Assembly (NCBI RefSeq): GCF_003814915.1
Contig: NZ_RKQK01000001.1
Location: forward strand, 760,031-824,030
From: Pacificibacter maritimus
GTDB lineage: Bacteria; Pseudomonadota; Alphaproteobacteria; Rhodobacterales; Rhodobacteraceae
Direction of reading: 5' to 3'
DNA length: 64,000 nucleotides
The notes under the pieces are model-generated. The model saw nothing but the letters and a program-made list of their open reading frames with translations, made no database searches and had not been told where the DNA came from. Made by a program: the position numbers and the translations under genes. Below are positions 34,747-43,371 of this stretch, piece by piece (the first letter of the stretch is position 1; every line of letters begins with the position of its first letter).

Positions 34747-35871
34747 ATGAGCGCACAGACCCTAACCGATCCCGCTTCGGCGCAATCCGAAATTGCGGAT
34801 AAGGTCACAGGGCGACTTGGCGCTTTGGCTGAAACTCGTATCACTTTGTCTATCGACGCCATGGGCGGAGATCGTGGACCGGCGGCTGTTGTCGCCGGTA
34901 TTTCACGTTCTGCAGCTAAGAATGATAAGGTCGATTTTATCGTTCATGGGAATGCTGCCGAACTTGAAAAATTGATCCAGAAGAAAAAGAACCTTAAGGG
35001 CCGCGTTGAAATACGTGACGCGCAAGGCATTGTTTCTATGGATGAAAAACCATCACAAGCCATGCGACGCGCAGATACATCTATGCGCTCTGCGATTGAC
35101 GCCGTGAAAAACGGTGACGCGCAGGCTGTGGTGTCTTGCGGCAATACAGGCGCTTTGATGGCGACATCAATGATCCGCCTGCGCAAGATCGAGGGCGTCA
35201 ACCGCCCTGCGATTGCATGCTTGTGGCCCTCGCGCAATCCGCAACAATTCAACGTGATGCTGGATGTGGGCGCAGACATTCGTGCGGATGCCCGCGACCT
35301 GCTGCAATATGCTTTGATGGGCGCATCCTATGCGCGCAACGGCATGGGCTTGTTGCGTCCGCGCATTGGTCTTTTGAATGTCGGCACCGAAGATCACAAA
35401 GGCCGCGCGGAACTTAAAGAAGCGCAAGACCTGATCGCGGGTGCCGCAGAACTTGGCGAATTCGACTACAGAGGTTTCGTCGAAGGTGGCGATATTCCAG
35501 GCGATACTGTCGACGTGATTGTCACCGATGGCTTTACGGGCAATATCGCTTTGAAAACGGGCGAAGGCACTGCCAAGCTTATTGGCGATTTCTTGAAAGA
35601 AGCCTTCAAAGCCACGCCTTTGTCGCGGGTTGCGGCCTTGCTGGCTTTGACCTCTTTGAGTCGTTTGCAAAAACGAATCGATCCGCGACGTGTGAACGGC
35701 GGCGTTTTTCTTGGATTGCGTGGCACAGTTGTGAAATCACATGGCTCTGCAGATGCCACAGGCGTCTCGGCGGCAATAAAACTCGCCTATGAGTTGGCCG
35801 CGTCAGGATTTTCTGACCGTTTGGCCGCACGGGTTGCATCTGTCGCAGCCGCAGCGCAAACTGAACAATAA
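34747..35871 (+). CDS. plsX: Phosphate acyltransferase PlsX
   Basis: A 374-residue peripheral membrane enzyme that turns acyl-ACP and phosphate into acyl phosphate, the first step of phospholipid synthesis with PlsY. The core starts at LSIDAMGGDRGP (residues about 34-45). This leaves an N-terminal extension of roughly 30 residues, MSAQTLTDPASAQ and onward, which is longer than usual; a later internal start is possible, but the next in-frame ATG falls inside the conserved DAMGGD motif. The ribosome-binding site before the ATG is weak. fabH follows after 24 bases. Confidence 0.93.
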   Translation: MSAQTLTDPASAQSEIADKVTGRLGALAETRITLSIDAMGGDRGPAAVVAGISRSAAKNDKVDFIVHGNAAELEKLIQKKKNLKGRVEIRDAQGIVSMDEKPSQAMRRADTSMRSAIDAVKNGDAQAVVSCGNTGALMATSMIRLRKIEGVNRPAIACLWPSRNPQQFNVMLDVGADIRADARDLLQYALMGASYARNGMGLLRPRIGLLNVGTEDHKGRAELKEAQDLIAGAAELGEFDYRGFVEGGDIPGDTVDVIVTDGFTGNIALKTGEGTAKLIGDFLKEAFKATPLSRVAALLALTSLSRLQKRIDPRRVNGGVFLGLRGTVVKSHGSADATGVSAAIKLAYELAASGFSDRLAARVASVAAAAQTEQ

Positions 35872-35895
35872 TTCTAATAAATGTGAGCGAACGCT

Positions 35896-36870
35896 ATGAC
35901 CGTACGGGCAGTAATTAAAGGCGTTGGCCATTATCTTCCAGAACGCGTTGTTCCCAACTCCGAATTCGAAGCCATGGTCGACACGACCGACGAATGGATT
36001 CGCACCCGATCTGGTATCGAGCGCCGTCATTTTGCTGCCGAAGGCGAAACCACGTCACAAATGGGCGCGCTTGCCGCACGCGCTGCGCTCAAAGACGCAA
36101 ATCTTGAAGCAAGCGACATCGATATGGTCGTCGTCGCAACATCAACGCCCGACCTGACCTTTCCGTCTGTTGGCACGATGATCCAAAAAGAATTGGGCAT
36201 GACATCAGGCTATGCCTTTGATGTGCAAGCCGTTTGTGCGGGTTTTATCTACGCCCTGTCCAATGCCAACGCGCAAATCGTATCAGGCCAAGCCAAGCGC
36301 GTTTTGGTGATCGGCGCTGAAACCTTTAGCCGCATCATGGATTGGACCGATCGGTCCACCTGTGTGCTGTTTGGCGATGGCGCTGGGGCTTTGGTATTGG
36401 AAGCTGAAGCCGCCGCAGGCACCTCTGACGACCGTGGTATTCTGTCTGTCGATCTGAATTCAGATGGCACTTACCGCGATATGTTATACGTCGATGGCGG
36501 TGTGGCGACGACAGGCACAGCGGGCAAACTGCGGATGCAGGGCAACGCCTTGTTCCGTCAAGCCGTCTCAAAATTGGCCTCTACAGCACAAGCGGCTTTG
36601 GTCAAAGCTGATGTGACGGCTGACAAAATTGATTGGGTTATCCCCCACCAAGCCAATATTCGCATCATCGAAGGCACAGCCAAAAAGCTAGGCCTGCCAA
36701 TGGATAAAGTTGTGGTCACAGTGCAAGATCACGGCAATACATCTGCGGCCTCGATTCCTTTGGCGATGTCCGTGGGCAAAGCGCGCGGGCAAATCAAAAA
36801 AGGCGATCTGTGCGTCGCCGAAGCGATTGGTGGCGGTTTGGCTTGGGGCGCTGTCGTCCTGCGCTGGTAA
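35896..36870 (+). CDS. fabH: 3-oxoacyl-ACP synthase III
   Basis: A 324-residue condensing enzyme that starts fatty acid synthesis by joining acetyl-CoA and malonyl-ACP. The catalytic triad is visible: Cys114 in AVCAGFIYA, His in PHQANIRII near residue 251 and Asn in HGNTSAAS near residue 281. Length is typical. It lies between plsX and ihfA on the plus strand; the gap to ihfA is 113 bases, long enough for a separate ihfA promoter. Confidence 0.96.
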   Translation: MTVRAVIKGVGHYLPERVVPNSEFEAMVDTTDEWIRTRSGIERRHFAAEGETTSQMGALAARAALKDANLEASDIDMVVVATSTPDLTFPSVGTMIQKELGMTSGYAFDVQAVCAGFIYALSNANAQIVSGQAKRVLVIGAETFSRIMDWTDRSTCVLFGDGAGALVLEAEAAAGTSDDRGILSVDLNSDGTYRDMLYVDGGVATTGTAGKLRMQGNALFRQAVSKLASTAQAALVKADVTADKIDWVIPHQANIRIIEGTAKKLGLPMDKVVVTVQDHGNTSAASIPLAMSVGKARGQIKKGDLCVAEAIGGGLAWGAVVLRW

Positions 36871-36983
36871 AAGCAGCCAAACTGACCTTAAGTCCACCTG
36901 AACCGTTCTGCACAAGTCATTGATATTGACTGATCCTTTTCAAGGTGCCAAAGTCATAGCATAACATCTTTTGGGGGACTGAT

Positions 36984-37283
36984 ATGAGCAAAACATTGAC
37001 ACGTATGGACCTAAGCGAATCCGTATTTCGTGAAGTGGGCCTAAGCCGCAATGAATCAGCGCAGCTCGTTGAAAGCGTGCTGTCACATATGTCAGACGCC
37101 TTGGTCGCTGGCGAAACCGTGAAAATTTCATCTTTCGGCACCTTCTCCGTGCGGTCTAAATCTGCCCGTGTTGGTCGCAACCCAAAAACAGGCGATGAAG
37201 CACCGATCCCTGCGCGCCGTGTCATGACATTCCGTCCGTCACACCTGATGAAAGACCGTGTTGCAGACGGAAACAAAAGCTAA
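36984..37283 (+). CDS. ihfA: Integration host factor alpha subunit
   Basis: A 99-residue DNA-bending protein of the HU/IHF family, acting as a heterodimer with IhfB. The family core [28 protein letters not shown] holds the DNA-inserting arm (read here in pieces), with the Pro in RNPKTG at its tip. GGGGGA lies about 8 bases before the ATG. It is followed after 14 bases by a MerR-type gene, the usual order in alphaproteobacteria. Confidence 0.95.
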   Translation: MSKTLTRMDLSESVFREVGLSRNESAQLVESVLSHMSDALVAGETVKISSFGTFSVRSKSARVGRNPKTGDEAPIPARRVMTFRPSHLMKDRVADGNKS

Positions 37284-37297
37284 GGCACTGTTGTTAT

Positions 37298-38500
37298 ATG
37301 GATAAATCGCCCGACGCTTTTCGTACGATCAGCGAAGTCGCCGATTGGCTAAACACCCCCGCGCATGTTTTGCGTTTCTGGGAAAGCCGTTTTTCACAAG
37401 TCAAACCTGTAAAACGCGCAGGTGGTCGGCGCTATTATCGCCCGTCAGACATGATCCTCTTAGGGGGCATCAAAAAGCTGTTGCATGAAGATGGTATGAC
37501 CATTCGCGGCGTGCAAAAATTGTTGCGTGAGCATGGTGTGCGTTACGTGGCCTCTATGTCGCCTGAATTGGAAGGCATCGAGCCCGTCACCCCCCTGCCC
37601 GAATCTATCGGCCCGCTTGGCTCAGCCCCAGCCGCCCCCATGGCTGAAGATGTGCCCACAGGGGCTTATGAAACAACGCCCCCCGCCGAGGTCGAAAAAG
37701 TTGTGCCATTCGCGCGCCCTGATCAACAAGAGATGCCGCCAGCTGATCCACCAGCGCAGCGCGATATGTTTGATTTCGATGCGCCCGTGACGCCTACCCC
37801 TGTGACGCCTGACCCCGAAGGTGAGACCGAAAAAGATGTCACTCAAGAAGATTCACCTGAATCTGATACGGCATCAGATAACGAATACCCCGACTTCACG
37901 CGCGGTTATGATCCGCAACCCGCATCAGAAAGCGCCTCAGCAGCGCCAGAAGATTCCAATCCATCGCCAGCCTCCCTTGATGAGGTTACACAAGACACTG
38001 CGCCAGACGCTACGGGTTTTGAGGATGAGCAAGCCTTTGAAGCCGCTTTACAAAATGCACTAAGCTCAGACGCGGACCCCGTAAATGAAGCGGCAGACCC
38101 GCAAGATATAGAGCCAGACTTAGATCACTCTTACACCTCTCCCGAAGCAACAGATTTCGCACCCGACGCGGAATTCGCCGCGGATCTTGCTGCCATGGAT
38201 GGGCTTTCGGATGTTGAAAACCCGATTGGCTCTCTTGACGTATCCGAGGATGCAATGGACCTTGCTGCGCTGGATGACGTTACGCCAGAAGAATTCAGCA
38301 CCGATCCGGTTGATGCGCCTGCAAGCTTTGATCCAGCCTCTGTTCCAGCGGATCCGACAGATGACGCCGAAGGGCTGGATGTCTATTCGGGTGTTTTAGG
38401 GCGCCTGACTGCGGCGTCTTTGGCAAATGCAGACCCAGAGGTTTTACAAGCCATAGCGCAGCGTGCGCAAGCGCTACACGACAAATTGGCACATGCCTAA
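37298..38500 (+). CDS. MerR-type regulator with a long acidic C-terminal region
   Basis: A 400-residue protein. Only the first 85 residues form a recognised domain: a MerR winged helix-turn-helix with [22 protein letters not shown] and [19 protein letters not shown]. The remaining 300 residues are acidic and low in complexity (Asp, Glu, Pro, Ala, Ser) and probably disordered, with a short helical end ([21 protein letters not shown]). No metal-binding Cys pattern is seen, so it is not a metal sensor of the classical type. Its place after ihfA is conserved in the order. The target is unknown. Confidence 0.85.
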   Translation: MDKSPDAFRTISEVADWLNTPAHVLRFWESRFSQVKPVKRAGGRRYYRPSDMILLGGIKKLLHEDGMTIRGVQKLLREHGVRYVASMSPELEGIEPVTPLPESIGPLGSAPAAPMAEDVPTGAYETTPPAEVEKVVPFARPDQQEMPPADPPAQRDMFDFDAPVTPTPVTPDPEGETEKDVTQEDSPESDTASDNEYPDFTRGYDPQPASESASAAPEDSNPSPASLDEVTQDTAPDATGFEDEQAFEAALQNALSSDADPVNEAADPQDIEPDLDHSYTSPEATDFAPDAEFAADLAAMDGLSDVENPIGSLDVSEDAMDLAALDDVTPEEFSTDPVDAPASFDPASVPADPTDDAEGLDVYSGVLGRLTAASLANADPEVLQAIAQRAQALHDKLAHA

Positions 38501-38550
38501 GTGGGCCATCGGATTTTCACATCGATCTGGGGTAAATCGTCATTTCGCTC

Positions 38551-38578
38551 TTGCCCCGCCGGTCAAAATCCGTAGAAA
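38551..38578 (+). promoter_or_regulatory. Candidate promoter of tRNA-Pro
   Basis: TTGCCC (38551-38556) and TAGAAA (38573-38578) with a 16-base spacer, ending 10 bases before the mature tRNA 5' end. The match to consensus is weak to moderate. Confidence 0.3.
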
Positions 38579-38588
38579 GACCACAGTT

Positions 38589-38665
38589 CGGGCTATAGCG
38601 CAGTCTGGTAGCGCGTCCGTCTGGGGGACGGAAGGTCGCAGGTTCAAGTCCTGCTAGCCCGACCA
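38589..38665 (+). tRNA. tRNA-Pro (anticodon GGG)
   Basis: A 77-base tRNA with acceptor arms CGGGCTA and TAGCCCG, the T-arm GCAGG-TTCAAGT-CCTGC, and an encoded CCA end. The anticodon stem TCCGT/ACGGA encloses the loop CTGGGGG, so the anticodon is GGG at 38623-38625, decoding CCC and CCU. All arms pair well. It lies between the MerR gene and the dCTP deaminase gene. Confidence 0.95.
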
Positions 38666-38675
38666 AATTACCCAC

Positions 38676-38715
38676 AAAAATGCCCGTTTGCGAGACTTTC
38701 GCGGCGGGCATTTTT
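38676..38715 (+). terminator. Terminator after tRNA-Pro
   Basis: Arms AAAAATGCCCG (38676-38686) and CGGGCATTTTT (38705-38715) form an 11-bp stem with an 18-base loop that may fold further. A T-run closes it. It separates the tRNA from the dCTP deaminase gene. Confidence 0.8.
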
Positions 38716-38764
38716 GCGTTATGAATACGCCAACAAAATCAAGGCCATCGGCTGGGAGAAGACT

Positions 38765-39841
38765 ATGGGTGTTTTAGCAGATCAAGCGATTGAACAGATG
38801 ATCAAATCTGGGGCAATCCATGCGACGCCAGCCGTGATTGATGCGCAAATTCAACCCGCCTCACTGGACCTACGCCTCGGCAATCGCGCTTGGCGTGTGC
38901 GGGCGTCATTTTTGGCGGGGGCTGGAAATAGCGTCGCCGAGCGCCTCACTGAATTTGAGATGCATCAAATCGATTTAACCCAAGGTGCCGTGCTGGAAAA
39001 GGGCTGTGTCTACGTCGTGCCCTTGATGGAAAATCTTGATTTACCCGAAACAATTCAAGCGGTTGCTAATGCAAAAAGCTCGACGGGTCGCCTTGATCTA
39101 CTCACGCGCTTGATCACTGACGAAGGTGTTGAATTCGATCGGATCGCATCTGGCTACACTGGTCCGTTATATGCGGAAATTTGCCCAAGGTCATTTTCAG
39201 TGCTGGTACGCCCTGGGATGCGGCTCAACCAAATTCGGTTCCGTGAAGGTCAAGCCGTGCTCAGCGATGCTGACCTGCATGATTTGCACATGAAATCGCC
39301 CTTGGTGGATGGCGAAGCGGTGATCGACCAAGGTTTGGGGTTTTCCGTTGATCTACGCCCAAGCGATGGGGATCTTGTGGGCTATCGCGCCAAACCTCAT
39401 ACGGGGGTCATTGATCTGGATTTAATCGGTCATTACGACCCCGCCGATTACTGGGAGCCGATTCACACAAAGGATGGGCGGATCATTTTGGACCCCGGCG
39501 CTTTTTATATTTTGGTCAGCCGAGAAGCTGTACATATCCCGCCAGAAATGGCCGCGGAAATGGCGCCCTACTTGGCAATGGTCGGCGAATTTCGCGTGCA
39601 TTACGCGGGTTTCTTTGATCCAGGCTTTGGGCATGCCAATGCTGGCGGCACAGGGTCACGCGGCGTATTGGAAGTGCGTTGCCACGAAGCCCCTTTTGTC
39701 TTGGAACACGGCCAAATCGTAGGGCGTTTGGTTTACGAACAAATGAACGAAGTGCCACAGCGTTTGTATGGCGCCGACCTGAAATCAAATTACCAAGGGC
39801 AAGGTTTGAAACTGTCTAAGCATTTCAAACCACCTGTTTAA
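38765..39841 (+). CDS. dcd: 2'-deoxycytidine 5'-triphosphate deaminase, long two-domain form
   Basis: A 358-residue enzyme of the Dcd/dUTPase superfamily, about twice the length of E. coli Dcd (193). The N-terminal half has IQPASLDLRLGNRAW and the catalytic-side block NAKSSTGRLDL; the C-terminal half repeats the fold with GFFDPGFGHANAGGTGSRG and LEVRCHEAPF. This long form is typical of alphaproteobacteria and probably behaves as a fused dimer giving dUTP for thymidylate synthesis. The ATG at 38765 has GGGAGAAG before it; an upstream TTG would start within the tRNA terminator. Confidence 0.92.
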   Translation: MGVLADQAIEQMIKSGAIHATPAVIDAQIQPASLDLRLGNRAWRVRASFLAGAGNSVAERLTEFEMHQIDLTQGAVLEKGCVYVVPLMENLDLPETIQAVANAKSSTGRLDLLTRLITDEGVEFDRIASGYTGPLYAEICPRSFSVLVRPGMRLNQIRFREGQAVLSDADLHDLHMKSPLVDGEAVIDQGLGFSVDLRPSDGDLVGYRAKPHTGVIDLDLIGHYDPADYWEPIHTKDGRIILDPGAFYILVSREAVHIPPEMAAEMAPYLAMVGEFRVHYAGFFDPGFGHANAGGTGSRGVLEVRCHEAPFVLEHGQIVGRLVYEQMNEVPQRLYGADLKSNYQGQGLKLSKHFKPPV

Positions 39842-39879
39842 CGCGCCACGACCTGCGCCAAGACTTTGCTACGGCGACC

Positions 39880-41328
39880 TCAATGCAAGGCGCGTTTTGA
39901 CGTGAATGTCGTGACCAAATCCGCAGCACGCTCTGGCAATTCTTGGCCAAATAAAACCACGCAGTTCTTGCCCCGTGATTTGGCTGAAAACAAGGCATCA
40001 TCGGCTTCTTGAATTGCACCCTCCAAGGTTTTTTCGCCCGCTTTTGACAAGCTCGAGACACCGATAGACATTGTAACAGGGTCGTTGCGTCCCACATTGC
40101 TCCAGCATACGGATGTCGCTATGGCGACCCTTAAAACTTGCGCAACTTTCATGGTTTCTCGTGCTGATAGGTTGGGCAATAGGATTAAAAACTCCTCCCC
40201 CCCCCAGCGTGCGACCACATCAAGACCGCGCACGCGTTCACATAAAACGCGGGAAATTTCGCGCAAGACACGATCGCCTTCGTCGTGGCCACTCACGTCA
40301 TTGATGCGTTTGAACATATCCACATCGGCTAATATCACGCCGACATGGTCATGGGTGTTGACCAGATGTGTGCCAGCGATCGTACGGCGAAACATCCGCA
40401 TATCGCGCACAGCGCGTCTGTTCCACAGACCCGTCAGAGGATCAAAATTGGCTTTGCGTTTCATGTCGCGTTCTTGCACGCGGCGTTGTCGATCAACTTT
40501 TTCGAACACAAACCCCGTCGACAAAATGGTCACAAGAAACAGCCATAGCATACCGATTATAACGGGTTCGATCACCGTTTCACGCCCTGTTTGCAAAACG
40601 ATATACCCCAAAAACCACGCGCCAATCGACAAAGATAAAAGCTGAAGTCGCGCCAAGCGGCCCCAAGAATAGGTTGTCAAAAACGGGCGCAGCAAGGGGG
40701 CGCGCGCAAGGAGCAACAGTTCTGCCAGTCCCAAAAGGAACAGCACAACCGACATGGAAACGGGGATCATCGCATATCCACCAAAGTTGTTATAACTGAG
40801 CGCGAGAAGTGAAACTAAAGGAAAGCATAAACTGCTTAAAATCAATACGATAGCAGCCGATTTATATCTATAACTTGAAAGCACACCAAGGCTGAGGAAA
40901 AACAAAGGAATGGCTGCAACCAACCCCATTTTCATAGGCTGCACGGCGCCCCACAAGAGTTGATCAAGTGCATTAGACACAGGCGACGCGCGTAGAATGC
41001 CGATTTCAGCAAAGCGAATACAGCTCACAATCAATATCAAAGCGTAAACGCAATTTTTAACCCAAATAAACCGCTTTGCGAACAGACCTGTAAAAGCTGC
41101 GCCCCCAATCAGCACAACGCATAGCACGCAAGCACCGTCAAAAACCGCATCGCCAAAGCCAAAGTTATAGCCACGTTGGCGCGCCCCAATCGATATCAGA
41201 TACAAAGCGGCAACCAAAAGTCCTGCATAGATAAAAAGTGTTTTTATCTGCAAAGCTGTCGCAATCGGTCGAAACCATTTCGTACGCGCTCTATGAATAT
41301 TGCCTGTAACTTGGGTTGGAGTTTTCAT
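39880..41328 (-). CDS. Membrane-bound GGDEF diguanylate cyclase
   Basis: A 482-residue inner-membrane enzyme making cyclic di-GMP. The first 290 residues form a membrane sensor region of about eight hydrophobic segments of unrecognised class. The GGDEF domain occupies about residues 300-465, with the active motif GGEEF at 376-380 and an intact inhibitory I-site RGLD at 367-370, five residues before it. No EAL domain is present. I use the ATG at 41328; a TTG 37 codons earlier is unlikely because it would overlap a perfect CtrA-type box. It should control surface versus swimming life, and CtrA control fits that. Confidence 0.9.
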   Translation of the reverse strand: MKTPTQVTGNIHRARTKWFRPIATALQIKTLFIYAGLLVAALYLISIGARQRGYNFGFGDAVFDGACVLCVVLIGGAAFTGLFAKRFIWVKNCVYALILIVSCIRFAEIGILRASPVSNALDQLLWGAVQPMKMGLVAAIPLFFLSLGVLSSYRYKSAAIVLILSSLCFPLVSLLALSYNNFGGYAMIPVSMSVVLFLLGLAELLLLARAPLLRPFLTTYSWGRLARLQLLSLSIGAWFLGYIVLQTGRETVIEPVIIGMLWLFLVTILSTGFVFEKVDRQRRVQERDMKRKANFDPLTGLWNRRAVRDMRMFRRTIAGTHLVNTHDHVGVILADVDMFKRINDVSGHDEGDRVLREISRVLCERVRGLDVVARWGGEEFLILLPNLSARETMKVAQVLRVAIATSVCWSNVGRNDPVTMSIGVSSLSKAGEKTLEGAIQEADDALFSAKSRGKNCVVLFGQELPERAADLVTTFTSKRALH

Positions 41329-41432
41329 AGAAAGTGGTCTGACCTTGAACTCATACGCTGGAACTCCGAAGTAACGTTGATAAATTAGCCCCAAAATGCC
41401 AATTTTTTCACAGTGTGTTTGCCTCGCAAAAG

Positions 41433-41448
41433 TTAACAAAAGGTTAAC
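41433..41448. promoter_or_regulatory. Perfect CtrA-type box upstream of the diguanylate cyclase
   Basis: The sequence TTAACAAAAGGTTAAC fits the full CtrA consensus TTAA-N7-TTAA(C) on both strands, being a near-palindrome. It lies 105-120 bases before the chosen diguanylate cyclase ATG, in the only long non-coding space before that gene. In Rhodobacterales CtrA controls motility, gene transfer agent and cyclic di-GMP genes. Confidence 0.65.
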
Positions 41449-41572
41449 AATTTTACGTAAATTGACCTAAGGGTAATCTTAGGTCGTTTCCCGAGAACTT
41501 CGGCGAAAATTCGCGCGCTGAGATGAAAAAATCGCAAGTTGTAATGTATTTTGCGACAGATCCTTCAAGCGA

Positions 41573-41818
41573 CTAGCGCATGCGGCCCAAACGTGCAGCT
41601 TTGCGGGCGCGCTTGGCTGCCTGCTTTGCCGCTTGAGAGTTTTGCCCAGAGTGTGGGGCATTGTTTTGATCCTCAGCCGAAAAGCCATCCTCAGCTTGGC
41701 TGTTGTTTTGAGCGCCACGCCCTTTGGTCACTGCGTTGATCCCTGCCCCGATGCCCTTATTTAACACACGGCGCATCACTTGACGGATAACCATATTCAA
41801 AAGTCGATCAATATTCAT
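41573..41818 (-). CDS. Small basic hypothetical protein after scpB
   Basis: An 81-residue protein with a basic amphipathic N-terminus (NIDRLLNMVIRQVMRRVLNKGI), an acidic Asn/Gln/Ser-rich middle and a strongly basic Lys/Arg/Ala C-terminus ending RLGRMR. It has no signal peptide. It lies 43 bases after scpB on the same strand, so it may belong to the argS-to-scpB operon. Short proteins of this type occur at this position in other roseobacters, as far as I recall, but no function is known to me. The basic tail suggests nucleic-acid or membrane contact. Confidence 0.7.
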   Translation of the reverse strand: MNIDRLLNMVIRQVMRRVLNKGIGAGINAVTKGRGAQNNSQAEDGFSAEDQNNAPHSGQNSQAAKQAAKRARKAARLGRMR

Positions 41819-41861
41819 CAGTCATTCCTCGCTTGAAGCTGTCGTGCTATGGATGCGACGC

Positions 41862-42539
41862 CTAGCTTTCGTCTTCGAACAAATCATCCTGCTCGTCCGC
41901 GTCTTCTTCACTTATATCCCCCATAACAGGCATCGGACGATTTTCCAACAAGCCCGCCGCACGCAGCTCTTTCAAACCCGGCAAATCACGGGCTGTTTCC
42001 AAACCGAAGTGATCTAAAAACACGGGCGTCACAGTATAGGTCACGGGGCGGCCTGGCGTCATGCGCCTGCGGCCAAACCTAATCCATTCCATTTCGATCA
42101 ACTGATCAATCGTACCACGAGACACAGAAACACCACGAATTTCTTCGATCTCAGCGCGGGTACAGGGCTGGTGATAGGCGATAATAGCCAAGGTTTCGAT
42201 CGCTGCCCGCGACAGTTTGCGGGTCTCTACGGTTTCTTTTTGCATCAAAAACCCAAGATCAGGCGCCGTACGGATCGCCCAAGCCTCACCGACACGCACC
42301 ACGCGCACACCGCGCCCTTCATAGCGGCGCTGCAATTGCTCAACGGCTGCTTTGGGATCACAACCATGCGGCATGCGACCAGCCAGTTCTGCAAGACTGA
42401 TCGGATCAGCCGAGCCAAATAAGACAGCTTCAACCATGCGTTCTTGTTCCGCTAAGGGCGGTGCTTCGAACAGGCTTTCACGCGGAGCATCGGCGGTGTT
42501 TTGGGCGTTCTCAACGGGTTCAGTGATATCTTGACTCAT
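41862..42539 (-). CDS. scpB: Segregation and condensation protein B
   Basis: A 225-residue subunit of the SMC-ScpAB condensin. Two winged-helix domains are visible: the first about residues 30-105, the second with AIIAYHQPCTRAEIEEIRGV and LIEMEWIRFGRR. The start overlaps the scpA stop by 4 bases, so the two subunits are translated together. The end is acidic and probably unstructured. smc is not in this window. Confidence 0.94.
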   Translation of the reverse strand: MSQDITEPVENAQNTADAPRESLFEAPPLAEQERMVEAVLFGSADPISLAELAGRMPHGCDPKAAVEQLQRRYEGRGVRVVRVGEAWAIRTAPDLGFLMQKETVETRKLSRAAIETLAIIAYHQPCTRAEIEEIRGVSVSRGTIDQLIEMEWIRFGRRRMTPGRPVTYTVTPVFLDHFGLETARDLPGLKELRAAGLLENRPMPVMGDISEEDADEQDDLFEDES

Positions 42540-43333
42540 CTGTCGGTCCGGCTCCGAATTTGGATGGGGGCGAATGTTTCGCCCTGTCTGAGTTCAATTT
42601 TGCCTGCCTTGGCCAATTCCAAAGAGGCGGCAAAGGTGGCTGCGGTGGCTGATCGGCGTTTTTTGGGATCAAGTTCCCAGCCCTCAGGCAAATAGGACGA
42701 TAGATCGGTCCAATCGCCAGCAAATGAAATCAACCCGCGCATACGTTCAAGCGCTTGTTCCATAGACAAAATAGATTTGCGGTCGAGCACAAAGGGGCGA
42801 AACTCATCTTTGGTTCGAATGCGTGCATAGCCCTGCATCAAATCCAGCAAAGACGCTGTATAGGTGACATTGCGCACCCGTTCCATGGTCTCAGGCACCC
42901 CGCGCACAAAGAAATCACGGTTCTTTTGGTCGCGCGCCATCAATTTTGCGCCCGCATCGCGCATGGCGGACAAGCGTTCCAATTGAAAGGCCAAATGTGC
43001 TGCAAGATCTTCGCCTGATGGGCCTTCATCGGCGGGATCAGGGGGCAAAAGCAGGCGCGATTTCAAAAAGGCCAGCCAAGCCGCCATCACCAGATAATCA
43101 GCGGCCAATTCGATACGCAGCTCTTTGGCTTTTTCGACAAAGGCCAAATATTGATGTGCCAATTGCAAGATGGACACCGTGCGCAGATCGACTTTTTGAG
43201 TGCGCGACAAGGTCAGCAAAAGATCAAGCGGACCTTCGAAACCGTCAACGTCAACAATCAGCGCTTCTGCTGCAAGGCGTTCTTCAACGCTGAGCGCTTC
43301 AGAAAATTCAAATTGCGCGTCAGTTTGCGACAT
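42536..43333 (-). CDS. scpA: Segregation and condensation protein A
   Basis: A 265-residue kleisin subunit that bridges the SMC heads. The N-terminal block FEGPLDLLLTLSRTQKVDL and the C-terminal winged helix are both present. I use the ATG at 43333 (MSQTDAQFEFSE); an upstream TTG would add 10 residues. It follows nagZ by 38 bases and overlaps scpB. This matches the typical argS-SPOR-nagZ-scpA-scpB order. Confidence 0.94.
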   Translation of the reverse strand: MSQTDAQFEFSEALSVEERLAAEALIVDVDGFEGPLDLLLTLSRTQKVDLRTVSILQLAHQYLAFVEKAKELRIELAADYLVMAAWLAFLKSRLLLPPDPADEGPSGEDLAAHLAFQLERLSAMRDAGAKLMARDQKNRDFFVRGVPETMERVRNVTYTASLLDLMQGYARIRTKDEFRPFVLDRKSILSMEQALERMRGLISFAGDWTDLSSYLPEGWELDPKKRRSATAATFAASLELAKAGKIELRQGETFAPIQIRSRTDR

Positions 43334-43371
43334 GGGCTGCTTTAGATCCAGATTTAGGGTCAATGGCGACG

